Of a DNA stretch of 64,000 bases, positions 1-10,254 are shown one piece after another. Origin of the DNA: Bifidobacterium breve (GTDB lineage: Bacteria > Actinomycetota > Acidimicrobiia > Acidimicrobiales > Ilumatobacteraceae). Numbering within the stretch: the first letter of the stretch is position 1; every line of letters starts with the position of its first letter. The DNA lies in the NCBI GenBank assembly GCA_945893395.1, contig CAMDEC010000001.1, positions 1 through 64,000 on the forward strand. The letters are read 5' to 3'. Position numbers and translations under genes: made by a program. Below the pieces are notes generated by a model that worked only from the letters and a program-made list of their open reading frames with translations, was not told the DNA's origin and ran no database searches.

Positions 1-1089
1 GCACCGTTTATTAAACGAAAAATTTCGACTTTGTTTGCGTTCCGTGGCATCAGCCGTGAAGAGGTTGTACAAGTGTCTGCAGGAGATTTGTTCATCCTCG
101 CGGGTATCGACGAGGTTGAGGTTGGCGATACGGTTGCTGCGCTAGAAAATGCTCCTGCGTTACCTCGGCTTGAAGTGGACGAACCAGTTCTACGAATGAG
201 TTTCGGCGTCAATACTTCGCCATTCGCGGGCCGTGAAGGCAACTTCCTGACCAGTCGTCATTTGAGTGAGAGACTTTTCAAAGAAGTATTAGGCAACGTT
301 TCAATTCGAGTCAATACAACCGACAGTCCCGACGTGCTTGAAGTTGCTGGTCGAGGCGAACTGCAACTTGCCGTGTTGATCGAAAACATGCGTCGTGAAG
401 GATATGAATTGCAAGTTAGCCGTCCAGAGGTAATCACCAAAGAAATTGATGGCAAGAAGCAAGAACCCCTCGAGGCTGGCACTATCGATGTGCCAGATAT
501 GTATGTTGGAGCCGTTACTCAAGCTCTTGCACCACGCAAGGGGCGGGTTATCAATCTGGAGCAAGGGGACAGCGGGCGAACAATCGTCAGTTTTCAAGCA
601 CCTTCTCGTGGTTTGATCGGGTTCAGATCGTTATTGCTGACCGTGACGCGCGGAACGGCACTCTTGCATCAAAGTCTGAGCGGATACATGCCGTGGGCCG
701 GCGAATTACCGCATCGCATGGGTGGGGCAATGGTCTCTGATCGAAAAGGTTCGACTACTGCATATGCCTTGGACAATTTGCAACTTCGGGGCACTTTGTT
801 CGTCGCGCCAGGCGTCGAGGTTTACGAAGGAATGGTCGTCGGTGAAAATTCACGCGAAGACGAAATGGTCGTCAATTCTGTTCGAGCCAAAGAGCTGACC
901 AACATTCGTACTCACAGTCATGATGACGGACCAAAATTAGCCACACCGGTAACCCACACGCTCGAAACCGGAATTCAATGGATCGGTGAGGATGAACTGG
1001 TCGAAGTGACGCCATCAAATATTCGAATCCGCAAACGTTTTTTGAGCGTAGAAGATCGACGCAAGTCGAATAAAGTCAATAAAAACTAA
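1..1089 (+). CDS. typA: Ribosome-associated GTPase TypA/BipA, C-terminal part (5' end outside window)
   Basis: Reading frame is open from the window edge; EF-G III/V-like and BipA C-terminal sequence (LEVAGRGELQLAVLIENMRREGYELQVSRPEVI; GLIGFRSLLLTVTRGTALLHQ). Confidence 0.95.
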   Translation, partial: APFIKRKISTLFAFRGISREEVVQVSAGDLFILAGIDEVEVGDTVAALENAPALPRLEVDEPVLRMSFGVNTSPFAGREGNFLTSRHLSERLFKEVLGNVSIRVNTTDSPDVLEVAGRGELQLAVLIENMRREGYELQVSRPEVITKEIDGKKQEPLEAGTIDVPDMYVGAVTQALAPRKGRVINLEQGDSGRTIVSFQAPSRGLIGFRSLLLTVTRGTALLHQSLSGYMPWAGELPHRMGGAMVSDRKGSTTAYALDNLQLRGTLFVAPGVEVYEGMVVGENSREDEMVVNSVRAKELTNIRTHSHDDGPKLATPVTHTLETGIQWIGEDELVEVTPSNIRIRKRFLSVEDRRKSNKVNKN

Positions 1090-1859
1090 ACTTTTATTTT
1101 GCGTCTGACTTGCGGATGCGGCAAGAAAGTCGTGCGAGGTTTTTGCAACTGTTTGACAATCATTTCGTAGATTTCGTCGCCACATAATTCGATCAGTTCG
1201 TCTTTGAGATATTTGTAGACGGGTCTAGAGCCGACAAACGCCGAAGAGTCATCGGTGCACCACCAGTGGAAGTCGTGACCTCCGCCGCCCCAATCGCGAC
1301 GTTTCCATTCGCGAACGATCGACAAAATGTGATCCTCGTCTTCTTCGTGCTGTTCAAGTCGAAGCGGTACTTGCCAGCAAACATCGGGTTTCCAGTCCAT
1401 AGGACGCTCACCCGCGGCTGAGGCCGCCACATGGAAGGCACAACCCATTCCACCTTCGAAGTCTGTTCTGTTATGAAATATACAGGCACCCTTATATGAC
1501 GTCGTGGTGTCAGTGCCGTCTTTGTCTTTGGCTAGCCATTTATCATTTTTGCCTTGTTCGAAATTCTGCCAATGCTCGGGAGTCAATCGTTTGACGAATT
1601 TTTTTACCGAAGTCAAGTCTTCTTTGTCGATAAAGTGCGCACCATAGCTGCAGCAACCTTGGTTCAGTTCGGGTGCGGGATCGTCTAGCACGCCTTGACA
1701 GCCGTTGCCGTAGATGCATGTCCAATTCGACCTCAAAAAAGTTGCATCAATCATCCAAGTCTGCTCAAGATCGGGATCGGCAAAACTAATCCACTCGTGA
1801 AGTTCTTCGGGCTTTGACATCTCGGTGCAGGCTAATGGCATACTTGTAGAGTCATGCAT
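1086..1859 (-). CDS. Conserved Cys-rich protein (YkgJ/DUF3109-like metal-cluster type); start may be at 1841 or 1820
   Basis: Cys pattern CIYGNGCQG...GCCSYGAHF...GACIFHNR...GGMGCAFH...KPDVCWQVPL; 3' end overlaps typA stop by 4 nt. Confidence 0.75.
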   Translation of the reverse strand: MHDSTSMPLACTEMSKPEELHEWISFADPDLEQTWMIDATFLRSNWTCIYGNGCQGVLDDPAPELNQGCCSYGAHFIDKEDLTSVKKFVKRLTPEHWQNFEQGKNDKWLAKDKDGTDTTTSYKGACIFHNRTDFEGGMGCAFHVAASAAGERPMDWKPDVCWQVPLRLEQHEEDEDHILSIVREWKRRDWGGGGHDFHWWCTDDSSAFVGSRPVYKYLKDELIELCGDEIYEMIVKQLQKPRTTFLPHPQVRRKIKV

Positions 1860-2051
1860 TCATTTGAAGAAGATTCACAAGAGATTGTTCAAAAGTTGAA
1901 GTTGATCTCCGAGCAGTTGGCCGACAAAGCACTCACAGTTCTAAAACAGTCTCACGCTGCAGGAAAATCAAAACGACCAGAACTTGAACGAACATTGACC
2001 CAGGCCCGCAGGGCCATTGAGAAGGCAATCAGTTTGTTGGGTCGAAGCTAA
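1854..2051 (+). CDS. Small helical hypothetical protein (65 aa)
   Basis: Short ORF filling the gap between two minus-strand genes; Lys/Glu-rich amphipathic composition. Confidence 0.5.
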   Translation: MHSFEEDSQEIVQKLKLISEQLADKALTVLKQSHAAGKSKRPELERTLTQARRAIEKAISLLGRS

Positions 2052-3057
2052 GCGAGTTGACTGCGTCGATTAATTGACGCAATCTTCCAAAGTCGCGGCG
2101 GGCGAACTGAAATGCAAGTCGTGCCTTGTCGAGATTGTCGGCGTCGTCAGTTTCGGGCTTGGTTGGAGAAATCTTCTGAATCGTCGAATTGACGCAAATA
2201 TCCCCGAAGTCAATATTTAAGCGGCTTACATGTTGATCGGATAATTCACGATTGAGTCGCAACACCAATCGTTTTCCGACGAATCGCATCGAATGGTAGA
2301 CAGAATAGAAATTAGTGATCTCTGCGACTGCTTCATCGACGCTCGAACATATGCGGTAGAGCGCCAAGTCTTGGCTTGAAACAAGTTTTCTCGGCACCAA
2401 GGTCTGACGAACAAACGCGTCGAGGCTTTGCCAGAAAGGATCATTAGGTAGATCTAGAACGACGATCGGCACGGGGTTGCCCTTTCCGGTTTGCGAAAGG
2501 GTGAGCAATTCAAACATTTCGTCTAGCGTGCCGAAGCCACCTGGCATACAGATAAAGGCTTGGGATTCTTTGACCAGCATCAATTTGCGGGTAAAAAAAT
2601 AACGCATCGAGACATACTTTTGGTCTCCGGCGATTATCGAGTTTGCCGAAGTCTCAAACGGCAGTCGGATGCTGACGCCGATCGACATCTCACGACCGGC
2701 ACCGGACATTCCGGCCTCCATGATTCCTGGTCCGGCGCCCGTGACGACCATCCAATCGGATGCCGCGAGTTTGGCAGCAACGGCTTCTGTTTGTTTGTAG
2801 ACAGGGTCATCTTTTGTCGTCCTGGCCGAACCGAAGATGGTCACTTTTTTGCGGTCAGAAAATGGGGCGAACATTGCGAATGCTTCGCGCATTTCCGAGA
2901 TGGCCGCACTGGCAATCTTGAGATTGAGGGTGCTAGTTGAGTCAGTACCAAGTTGAAGCGACTCGCGAATAAGTTCAGCGATCAGTCGCCTGTCTGTTTT
3001 GATTTGCGACTCATCTAAGATGATATTGATCAATTTGTCGACATCTTGCCCAGGCAT
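2029..3057 (-). CDS. LOG-family protein (TIGR00730 Rossmann fold, cytokinin riboside monophosphate phosphoribohydrolase-like)
   Basis: Motif MPGGFGTLDEMFELLTLSQTGK and GAGPGIMEAGMSGA. Confidence 0.85.
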   Translation of the reverse strand: MPGQDVDKLINIILDESQIKTDRRLIAELIRESLQLGTDSTSTLNLKIASAAISEMREAFAMFAPFSDRKKVTIFGSARTTKDDPVYKQTEAVAAKLAASDWMVVTGAGPGIMEAGMSGAGREMSIGVSIRLPFETSANSIIAGDQKYVSMRYFFTRKLMLVKESQAFICMPGGFGTLDEMFELLTLSQTGKGNPVPIVVLDLPNDPFWQSLDAFVRQTLVPRKLVSSQDLALYRICSSVDEAVAEITNFYSVYHSMRFVGKRLVLRLNRELSDQHVSRLNIDFGDICVNSTIQKISPTKPETDDADNLDKARLAFQFARRDFGRLRQLIDAVNSLSFDPTN

Positions 3058-4163
3058 TACGAGAGTTCCGCGGCTTTCTCATTGAGCACGCCGATTAATT
3101 CATCGAAGCTTTTTTGAAATGATGCGACACCTTCGCGCTCAAGTCTTTCGGCCACATCCGAAACGTCAACTCCGACACGGCGCAAATCCGACCATTGTTG
3201 ATGCGCAAGATCAACATCAGTTTGAATCGTCGATTTCAGGGTTCCGTGGTCGCGAAACGCTTCGACAGTCGAATCGGGGAGCGTATTGACGGTGTCTTTA
3301 CCGATCAGGCTGTCGACATAAAGAGTGTCGGGGTACTTCGGATTTTTGGTCGATGTCGACGCCCAAAGTGGTCTTTGAACTTTTGCGCCAAGTTTCTCAA
3401 GTTTGTTCCAGCGTGATCCAGAAAAAGTCTTTCGAAACATCGCATAGGCGAGTTTGGCTTGGTTGATCGCCGCAGTGCCGAGCAGTGCATTCGCCATGGC
3501 GTTGTCTTTGCCTGCAAGTAAGCGATCAATCTCGGTATCCACGCGTGAAATAAAAAAACTGGCGACACTCGATACTGAACCGACGATACTTGGTCGATTA
3601 ATCGCCACCGTCTCAAGACCGTCGATGTAGGCATCCATCACTTGTTGGTATCGCTCGAGGCTGAAAATCAGAGTCACATTCACGTTTCGTGCCTCGGCGA
3701 TCATCGTCGCGATGGCGGGAATGCATTCTCGTGTTGCAGGAATTTTGATCATCACGTTCGGACGCGAAATTTTTGAATGCAAATCCCTAGCACTCGACAA
3801 AGTATTGGCATGATCGTGAGCCAGTCCGGGATCAACTTCAACGCTCACGTAGCCGTCGAGTCCATCAGATGATTGATAGAGCGGTGCAAATACATCTAAC
3901 GCTCCGTTGATGTCGCGTAGAACCAATTGCCAATAGCTTTCGACGGGTGAAAGTTTCTGATCGATCAATTCTGCAAATTGTGACGAATAGTCACTCGAGC
4001 CCTGAATAGCCTTCTGAAAGATCGTCGGATTAGAAGTCAGTCCGCGGATACCGGTGTCGCGCACGGTCGCCAATTCACCTGATGTGATATAGCTTCGCTT
4101 TAAATTATCCAGCCAAGGACTCTGTCCGAATTCTTCGTACAGAACTTTGAGTCGATCTGACAT
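3057..4163 (-). CDS. tal: Transaldolase
   Basis: SPWLDNLKRSYI..., GIRGLTSNPTIFQKAI, PNVMIKIPATRECIPAI, NVNVTLIFSLERY. Confidence 0.95.
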   Translation of the reverse strand: MSDRLKVLYEEFGQSPWLDNLKRSYITSGELATVRDTGIRGLTSNPTIFQKAIQGSSDYSSQFAELIDQKLSPVESYWQLVLRDINGALDVFAPLYQSSDGLDGYVSVEVDPGLAHDHANTLSSARDLHSKISRPNVMIKIPATRECIPAIATMIAEARNVNVTLIFSLERYQQVMDAYIDGLETVAINRPSIVGSVSSVASFFISRVDTEIDRLLAGKDNAMANALLGTAAINQAKLAYAMFRKTFSGSRWNKLEKLGAKVQRPLWASTSTKNPKYPDTLYVDSLIGKDTVNTLPDSTVEAFRDHGTLKSTIQTDVDLAHQQWSDLRRVGVDVSDVAERLEREGVASFQKSFDELIGVLNEKAAELS

Positions 4164-6116
4164 TTATATCGATTTTACTTTTTTGACGATTGCTTCGACG
4201 CTGATGCCCAGTTCTTTTAGTGCGGTAGCACCGGGTGCACTCGCGCCGAAACGATCGATTCCGATCACATGATCCGCGTATTTATGCCAGCCCATAGTTA
4301 CACCGGCTTCAACCGCGACCACTGGCACGCCGGCGGGAAAAATTGTTTCATTCGATGACTTGTCGCTTCGCTCATAACGATCCCAACTCGGCATAGAAAC
4401 TACTTGGGCCAAGATGCCGGCGTCGGCAAGTTCGGCCGCGGCTTGAGTGCAAAGACCAACTTCGCTGCCCGTACCCAAAAGAACGACGTTTGGCTTAGCG
4501 ATAGTCGGGCCCACGACGCCGACACCATTTTTTACCGCCGAGCCATCGGTGACACTCAAGACGCTTTGTCGCGACAAGATGATCGCCGTTGGTCCGTCGT
4601 GATCAACTGCTGCACACCATGCCGCGACTGTTTCGTTTGGATCGGCGGGTCTAATTACTTGAAGATCTGGAATCGCGCGCACTGAGGCGAGTTGCTCGAC
4701 TGGTTGGTGAGTTGGACCATCTTCGCCGACGCCCACAGAATCGTGTGAGAAAATAAATACACACTTGGCTTTTGATAGCGCCGCTAGTCGAATAGCGGGG
4801 CGCATGTAATCAGCGAACACAAAAAATGTGCCACAAACGGGAAGCATGCCGCCGTGCAGAGCCATGCCGACGACGGCGGCACCCATCGCATGCTCGCGGA
4901 TGCCGAAATATATTTGTCGACCATCAGGTGCCGTGACACTCTGGGCTGTTTGCTTCGAAAGTTTCGTGCCGGTGTTGCCGGTTAGGTCGGCGGATCCGGC
5001 GATTAGTCCGGGTAGCGCGGGTAGGGAAGCGTCAAAAACCTTCTGAATAACTTGTCGGGTTGCGAGATTCGTCGATTTATCAAATTCTGGGAGCAACGAA
5101 CTAAACGACGACGAATTCGGAGTGGCCCACGCAGCCTCCCAGAGGTACCGATCTTCAATTTCGCTGATATCTGTTTCGTACTGCGCGCTGAACGAATCAC
5201 CTCTGACGACTGCGTGGTTACGTAGCGCGGTCACCAGATCTTTGGGCGCCCAGAATGGTTCGTCGGGGATGCCCATAATTTTTTTTGTTGTCGCCACATG
5301 CGCAGCCGTAAACGGATTGCCGTGGGCCTCGTGGGCGTCGGTGAAATCTGGAGATGGGTGGCCAATGTGAGTCTTCAAAATACAAAGTGTTGGCGCCCCA
5401 CGAGTTGCTCGAGCAGTGATCAGTGCGTCTTCAAGCGCATCTAGGTCATCGGCAATCTCGCCGAGTTGCATGATGTTCCAGCCGTATGCAGCGAATCGTT
5501 TTGCGACATCATCCGAGCAACTCAATGAAGTTGATCCATCGATCGTGATTGAATTGTCGTCGAAGATGCAGACCAGACGATCTAATTTTAAATGGCCCGC
5601 GAGCGATGCCGCTTCGTGGCTTATTCCTTCCATGAAACAACCGTCGCTCGCAATCACATAAGTATTGTGATCGCAGGCTGACGCCCCGAAGCGACTGCGC
5701 AAGTTTCGCTCGGCGATCGCCATGCCGACGGCGTTGGCGAAACCTTGCCCCAGCGGGCCCGTTGTGACTTCGACTCCGAGAGTGTGACCGACTTCGGGGT
5801 GACCAGGAGTCATCGAACCGAATTGACGAAACTTTTTAAGATCCTCAATTTCGAGACCGTAACCATTTAGAAACAGCAATGCATATTGCAAGATCGAGGC
5901 ATGACCATTGCTCAAAATAAAGCGGTCACGATTCTTCCATGTCGGACTCTTGGGGTTGTGGCGCAAAATTCTGCTGTACAAAACATGCCCAAGTGGTGCG
6001 AGGGCCATCGCCGTGCCTTGATGCCCACTTTTTGCCATCAGCGGAGCGTCCATGGCTATACCACGAATGCACGAGACTGCCTGCGAGTCCTGCTGAGTCG
6101 AGAGTTTTGAAACCAT
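4164..6116 (-). CDS. tkt: Transketolase
   Basis: ANAVGMAIAERNL, TPP-binding DGCFMEGISHEAASLAG, FGIREHAMGAAVVGMALHGG, HDSVGVGEDGPTHQPVEQLASVR. Confidence 0.97.
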   Translation of the reverse strand: MVSKLSTQQDSQAVSCIRGIAMDAPLMAKSGHQGTAMALAPLGHVLYSRILRHNPKSPTWKNRDRFILSNGHASILQYALLFLNGYGLEIEDLKKFRQFGSMTPGHPEVGHTLGVEVTTGPLGQGFANAVGMAIAERNLRSRFGASACDHNTYVIASDGCFMEGISHEAASLAGHLKLDRLVCIFDDNSITIDGSTSLSCSDDVAKRFAAYGWNIMQLGEIADDLDALEDALITARATRGAPTLCILKTHIGHPSPDFTDAHEAHGNPFTAAHVATTKKIMGIPDEPFWAPKDLVTALRNHAVVRGDSFSAQYETDISEIEDRYLWEAAWATPNSSSFSSLLPEFDKSTNLATRQVIQKVFDASLPALPGLIAGSADLTGNTGTKLSKQTAQSVTAPDGRQIYFGIREHAMGAAVVGMALHGGMLPVCGTFFVFADYMRPAIRLAALSKAKCVFIFSHDSVGVGEDGPTHQPVEQLASVRAIPDLQVIRPADPNETVAAWCAAVDHDGPTAIILSRQSVLSVTDGSAVKNGVGVVGPTIAKPNVVLLGTGSEVGLCTQAAAELADAGILAQVVSMPSWDRYERSDKSSNETIFPAGVPVVAVEAGVTMGWHKYADHVIGIDRFGASAPGATALKELGISVEAIVKKVKSI

Positions 6117-6143
6117 TGCGCTAAAACTAGTTGGTAAAACGGG

Positions 6144-6560
6144 TCAAGTTGGATTTGATTGTGGCTCAACTGGTGGCAGGATTGTCAGAGGCACTAGATG
6201 CCATTGTGCCGTGCCGACTCGACAGTGTGCGAAAATCTGACCATATTCGGCGATGGCAAGTTCGCCGCGCACGAGTCGATAAGTGAATTTGCCCGGCTCA
6301 ACCGTAAACGGGCTTACATTGCGGGCAAGTTGTTCATCGTCGGCTAAAGCACCTTTTCGAAACACGACTTCGAGTACCGAGTTGCCAGGTTCGCTCTCTG
6401 GACAATAAACCAGCACGACCAAGTGCGGATCGATTGTGACGGGTACAGGCGTTGGGGCGGCAAAAGAAAAGAACGCTCCAGTCAAGTCAATGCGAGTGCT
6501 TGGACCTGGGGCTTGGCGCAACGCAAAGTTCTCTACAAACAGCGCGGAGATTATTTGCAC
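6144..6560 (-). CDS. Hypothetical protein (138 aa)
   Basis: Clean ORF divergent from the acyl-CoA synthetase gene; no confident family assignment. Confidence 0.6.
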   Translation of the reverse strand: MQIISALFVENFALRQAPGPSTRIDLTGAFFSFAAPTPVPVTIDPHLVVLVYCPESEPGNSVLEVVFRKGALADDEQLARNVSPFTVEPGKFTYRLVRGELAIAEYGQIFAHCRVGTAQWHLVPLTILPPVEPQSNPT

Positions 6561-6607
6561 GGAGTCAATTTATCTTTTCAAGGACGATCTCACACTACTG
6601 TTACGAC

Positions 6608-8767
6608 GTGTCGAATTCGCAGCAAACGATGATTTCGGAGGCCGAATCAAAGAGAATCCTGCGACAGTTCGGTGTCACGTTCGCCCAAGAGACAGAAATT
6701 TTCTCGGCCGATCAGGCAATAGAGGCGGCAACCAAAATTGGATTTCCAGTGGCAATAAAACTTTGCGCAGGTTCGATCAGCCATAAGTCAGAGCGCGGCT
6801 TGGTCAGATTAAACGTGCGAAATGCACAAGAGACTTTGGAAGCAGCCACCGAACTTCTCGCTCAGGCAACGGTTGCTGATGGCAAAGTCTCGCTGTTGGT
6901 AGCCAAGATGGAAAAGGGTAGGCGAGAACTAATTGTTGGCCTCGTGCGCGACGCCCAATTCGGAGCGTTCGTGATGTGCGGTCTTGGGGGAGTTTTTGCC
7001 GAGGTGTTGGATGATTTTGTCTTTGCACCGACACCGATAGATCAGACTGCTGCCCGTCGGATGATTGCGCGACTCAAGCAGCAAGATGTGCTCGGCAACT
7101 TTCGTGGGGATGAACCGCTCATTGTCAAACAGTTGTGCGAGGCACTGATCGCCGTATCGAATCTCGGAGTCGCGGACGAATCGGTTGTATCTGTCGACAT
7201 AAATCCGTTGATCGTCAGGCAAGATGGCTCAATCGTGGCCGTTGATGCGCTAATTGAACGAGATAGCCGACCGACAAGCATCGAACCTTCAAATCAGAAT
7301 TGGATTTCGCCGAAACATTTTGCGGCGCTGTTCGAACCCGAAGGAATTGTGGTTGTTGGCGCGTCGACACACCCCGGCAAATTTGGGTTCGTGTCGTTGC
7401 ACAATATTTTGGCCAGCGGTTATTTGGGTCGAATCTTTGCGACGAATTTAGAAAAATCAAACGTCCTTGGCATCACCTGTTTGGCATCAGTTGATGAACT
7501 TCCAGATGACGGTGTGGATTTGGCTTTTATTTGTACGCCAGCGTCGACGAATGTTGAAATCTTGCGAGCTTGCGCGCGGAAGGGAGTTAAAGCCGTTTAT
7601 GTGACTTCTGCTGGCTATGGCGAGGCTGGCGAAGAAGGTAAAACCGCGCAGCGAGAACTTCGCGACTTGGCAAAGAGTCTCGATATTTTGCTTGTTGGTC
7701 CGAATGGACAAGGAGTCGTCAGCACGCCAAAAAGCCTGTGCGCTCAGATCGTCGGGCCATACCCACCTAGTGGATCAATTTCGGTTGTCAGTCAAAGCGG
7801 CAATTTTGTTTCAAGTTTCATGAATTACGCCCGACAAACAAAAGTAGGTATCGCCCGGTCAGTTTCGGCGGGTAATGCCGCGCAAGTCGGGGTACCAGAC
7901 TTCTTCGAGTACTTTGCGACCGACTCGGCGACATCGGTCGCTCTTGCTTACATCGAAGGCGTAGAGGATGGCCGAAGATTGTTGCAGTCGATGCGCACGC
8001 TCGCCGCGGTCAAACCTTTAATCGTGCTCAAAGGTGGTGCAACCCAAAGTGGTGCTCGAGCGGCGGCCAGTCACACGGGAGCGATCGCCAGCGACGACCG
8101 TATTTTTGACGGAGTGTGTGACGATTCTGGCGTGATACGCGTAGCCGATGCGGAGCGGGCGTTTGATGTTGCTGCGACATTCGCGACGCAACCACTGCCC
8201 AACGGGCCGAACACAATAATTTTGACGACAGTGGGCGGGTGGGGCGTGGTCACATCAGATGTCGTCGCCGACGAACAAGTCTTGAACTTGATGCCGTTGC
8301 CTGAGGACTTGTTGATTGCAATTTCTGAATTGCTACCACTGCGATGGAGTCGCAATAATCCCGTGGACTGCGCGGGTGGGGAAACTCGTGAGACCATCGC
8401 CGACGTGATGCGATTGATCGCAATGCATCCAAAAGTTGATTCGATAATCTTTTTGGGATTGGGGATACAGTCGAATCAAGCGCGCCTGATGCGCGAAGGT
8501 CGATTTTTTGATGCCTTCGAATTGGATCGAATCGTTAGTTATCACGAACGACAAGACATGAAGTACGCCGAAGTGGCAGCAGAGCTTTCACAGCAAACCA
8601 GAAAGCCGATTTTGGTGGCGACGGAACTTGGGGTCGCCGACCCGACGAATCCAGGAGTGCTCGCGGTGCAACAAACTGGTCGGTTATGTTATGCGAGCGG
8701 TCAGAGGGCGGCACGCGCCCTGGGTGATGTTTATCGTTATGCAAAATGGAAGGGCTCGGCTAAATAG
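6608..8767 (+). CDS. ADP-forming acetyl/acyl-CoA synthetase family, ATP-grasp domain N-terminal to CoA-binding and ligase domains
   Basis: N-terminal ATP-grasp (MISEAESKRILRQFGV...GFPVAIKLCAGSISHKSERGLVRLNV), then CoA-binding (IVVVGASTHPGKFGF), then SHTGAIASDDRIFDGVCDDSGVIRV. The GTG at 6608 or ATG at 6629 is a better start than the ORF-track start, which overlaps the divergent gene. Confidence 0.9.
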   Translation: MSNSQQTMISEAESKRILRQFGVTFAQETEIFSADQAIEAATKIGFPVAIKLCAGSISHKSERGLVRLNVRNAQETLEAATELLAQATVADGKVSLLVAKMEKGRRELIVGLVRDAQFGAFVMCGLGGVFAEVLDDFVFAPTPIDQTAARRMIARLKQQDVLGNFRGDEPLIVKQLCEALIAVSNLGVADESVVSVDINPLIVRQDGSIVAVDALIERDSRPTSIEPSNQNWISPKHFAALFEPEGIVVVGASTHPGKFGFVSLHNILASGYLGRIFATNLEKSNVLGITCLASVDELPDDGVDLAFICTPASTNVEILRACARKGVKAVYVTSAGYGEAGEEGKTAQRELRDLAKSLDILLVGPNGQGVVSTPKSLCAQIVGPYPPSGSISVVSQSGNFVSSFMNYARQTKVGIARSVSAGNAAQVGVPDFFEYFATDSATSVALAYIEGVEDGRRLLQSMRTLAAVKPLIVLKGGATQSGARAAASHTGAIASDDRIFDGVCDDSGVIRVADAERAFDVAATFATQPLPNGPNTIILTTVGGWGVVTSDVVADEQVLNLMPLPEDLLIAISELLPLRWSRNNPVDCAGGETRETIADVMRLIAMHPKVDSIIFLGLGIQSNQARLMREGRFFDAFELDRIVSYHERQDMKYAEVAAELSQQTRKPILVATELGVADPTNPGVLAVQQTGRLCYASGQRAARALGDVYRYAKWKGSAK

Positions 8768-8769
8768 AA

Positions 8770-10245
8770 ATGAAGCTCGTCAAACTGCAAATGATTTTGC
8801 TGCGGCTATCGCAAAATTCTGAGCGGATGTCGACTCGAAGACTGATGATTGCGCTGGTTTCAGTGGCAGTTATCGGCGCAATACCGTTGTTATCGGTTTG
8901 GCAAGTCGCATTTGCTGCCGGTGATGAAGTGCGACCGTTGGAAATTCAAAAGCCCTTGCAACCGCCACCTGTCACTCAGATTTTGTCGGTCCGCAGGGTG
9001 CCACAAACTCTCGTAGATCTAAATTCTGCGGCCAAAGTTCAGAGCAAACTTGAGCAAGTGGTCGGTGCATTGCCCGCCGAGTCATGCCTGGTGATTTCTA
9101 CGGATGGCAAAATGATCATCGAAGTCAACCCGAGCATGGCTTTGATTCCTGGCAGCAACCAAAAATTGATCACCGCCGCAGTTGCTTTGGACGTGCTCGG
9201 ACCCGACCGAAAATTCACGACGAGGTTGCTCGGCATTGTCGGCAACTCGGTCGTGCGCGGCGATCTCTGGTTGGTTGGTTCCGGGGATCCGTTGCTTACG
9301 ACGCGTGCGTATCCACTTACTGAGAAGTATCCGACCCTGACCCCGACAGACGTCGAGGCGCTAGTTGATGCATTGGTGGCGCTCGGGGTCACCTCGGTTG
9401 ACGGCGGCGTGATCGGCGATGAGACAATTTATGACCGTGAAAGATACGTGCCGAGTTGGGGCGATGGTATTCGCAGCGTAGAGGCGGGACCACTTGGCGC
9501 ATTGATGATCAACGATGGGTCTATATCTGGTACGCCACTCAAACCAGCAAATCCGGCTTTTGCCGCAGCGACTGAATTCACCAAATTACTCGTATCGCGC
9601 GGAATTGCAGTCAGAGATGCGCCCGATGTCGGCGCAGCATCAATGGATATGCCAGTGATCGCGACAATTGAATCAGTGCCAATGACTCAAGTCGTGGTCG
9701 AGATGCTGACTAATAGTGACAACAACACGGCTGAATTGCTCGTGAAAGAAATCGGACTCGTAGTTCGAAATTCTGCAACACGAGTCGATGGATTGACTGT
9801 GATCGCTGAGAAGATCGCGGAATGGGGATTGCCGGGCCTAGGAGTCGCCCTGATCGACGGGTCTGGTTTGGATCGAGGTAATCGGCTGACTTGCAATTTG
9901 ATCGCACAGTTGTTGCAACGAGATGGGCGAAAAGGTTTGGTCACGACTGCAATGGCGTTGGCAGGCAAGAGCGGCACATTGCGCGACACGTTCATGTCGG
10001 GTGCTGGCTCCGGAACGATGCTTGCAAAAACTGGCACTCTGAACGGCGTCAAATCTCTGTCGGGGATGTTTCCATTGAATGAAGAGCGCAGCAGTGTGTT
10101 CTCGTTGATCATGAACGGCTCGGGAGTGTCGACATTGAACTTTTACCGTTCAATTTGGAACGACTTGGCAACGGCGCTTGCTTTTGGTGACGAACGTATG
10201 GATGTCAATAAACTTCTACCCTTAACCCAGGCAGTTGCGCCGTAG
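8770..10245 (+). CDS. dacB: D-alanyl-D-alanine carboxypeptidase/endopeptidase, PBP4 family
   Basis: Signal-like N-terminus; SxxK-type PGSNQKLITAAVAL; SDNNTAELLVKEIG; KTGTLNGVKSLSG. Confidence 0.92.
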   Translation: MKLVKLQMILLRLSQNSERMSTRRLMIALVSVAVIGAIPLLSVWQVAFAAGDEVRPLEIQKPLQPPPVTQILSVRRVPQTLVDLNSAAKVQSKLEQVVGALPAESCLVISTDGKMIIEVNPSMALIPGSNQKLITAAVALDVLGPDRKFTTRLLGIVGNSVVRGDLWLVGSGDPLLTTRAYPLTEKYPTLTPTDVEALVDALVALGVTSVDGGVIGDETIYDRERYVPSWGDGIRSVEAGPLGALMINDGSISGTPLKPANPAFAAATEFTKLLVSRGIAVRDAPDVGAASMDMPVIATIESVPMTQVVVEMLTNSDNNTAELLVKEIGLVVRNSATRVDGLTVIAEKIAEWGLPGLGVALIDGSGLDRGNRLTCNLIAQLLQRDGRKGLVTTAMALAGKSGTLRDTFMSGAGSGTMLAKTGTLNGVKSLSGMFPLNEERSSVFSLIMNGSGVSTLNFYRSIWNDLATALAFGDERMDVNKLLPLTQAVAP

Positions 10246-10254
10246 AATGGTTTC

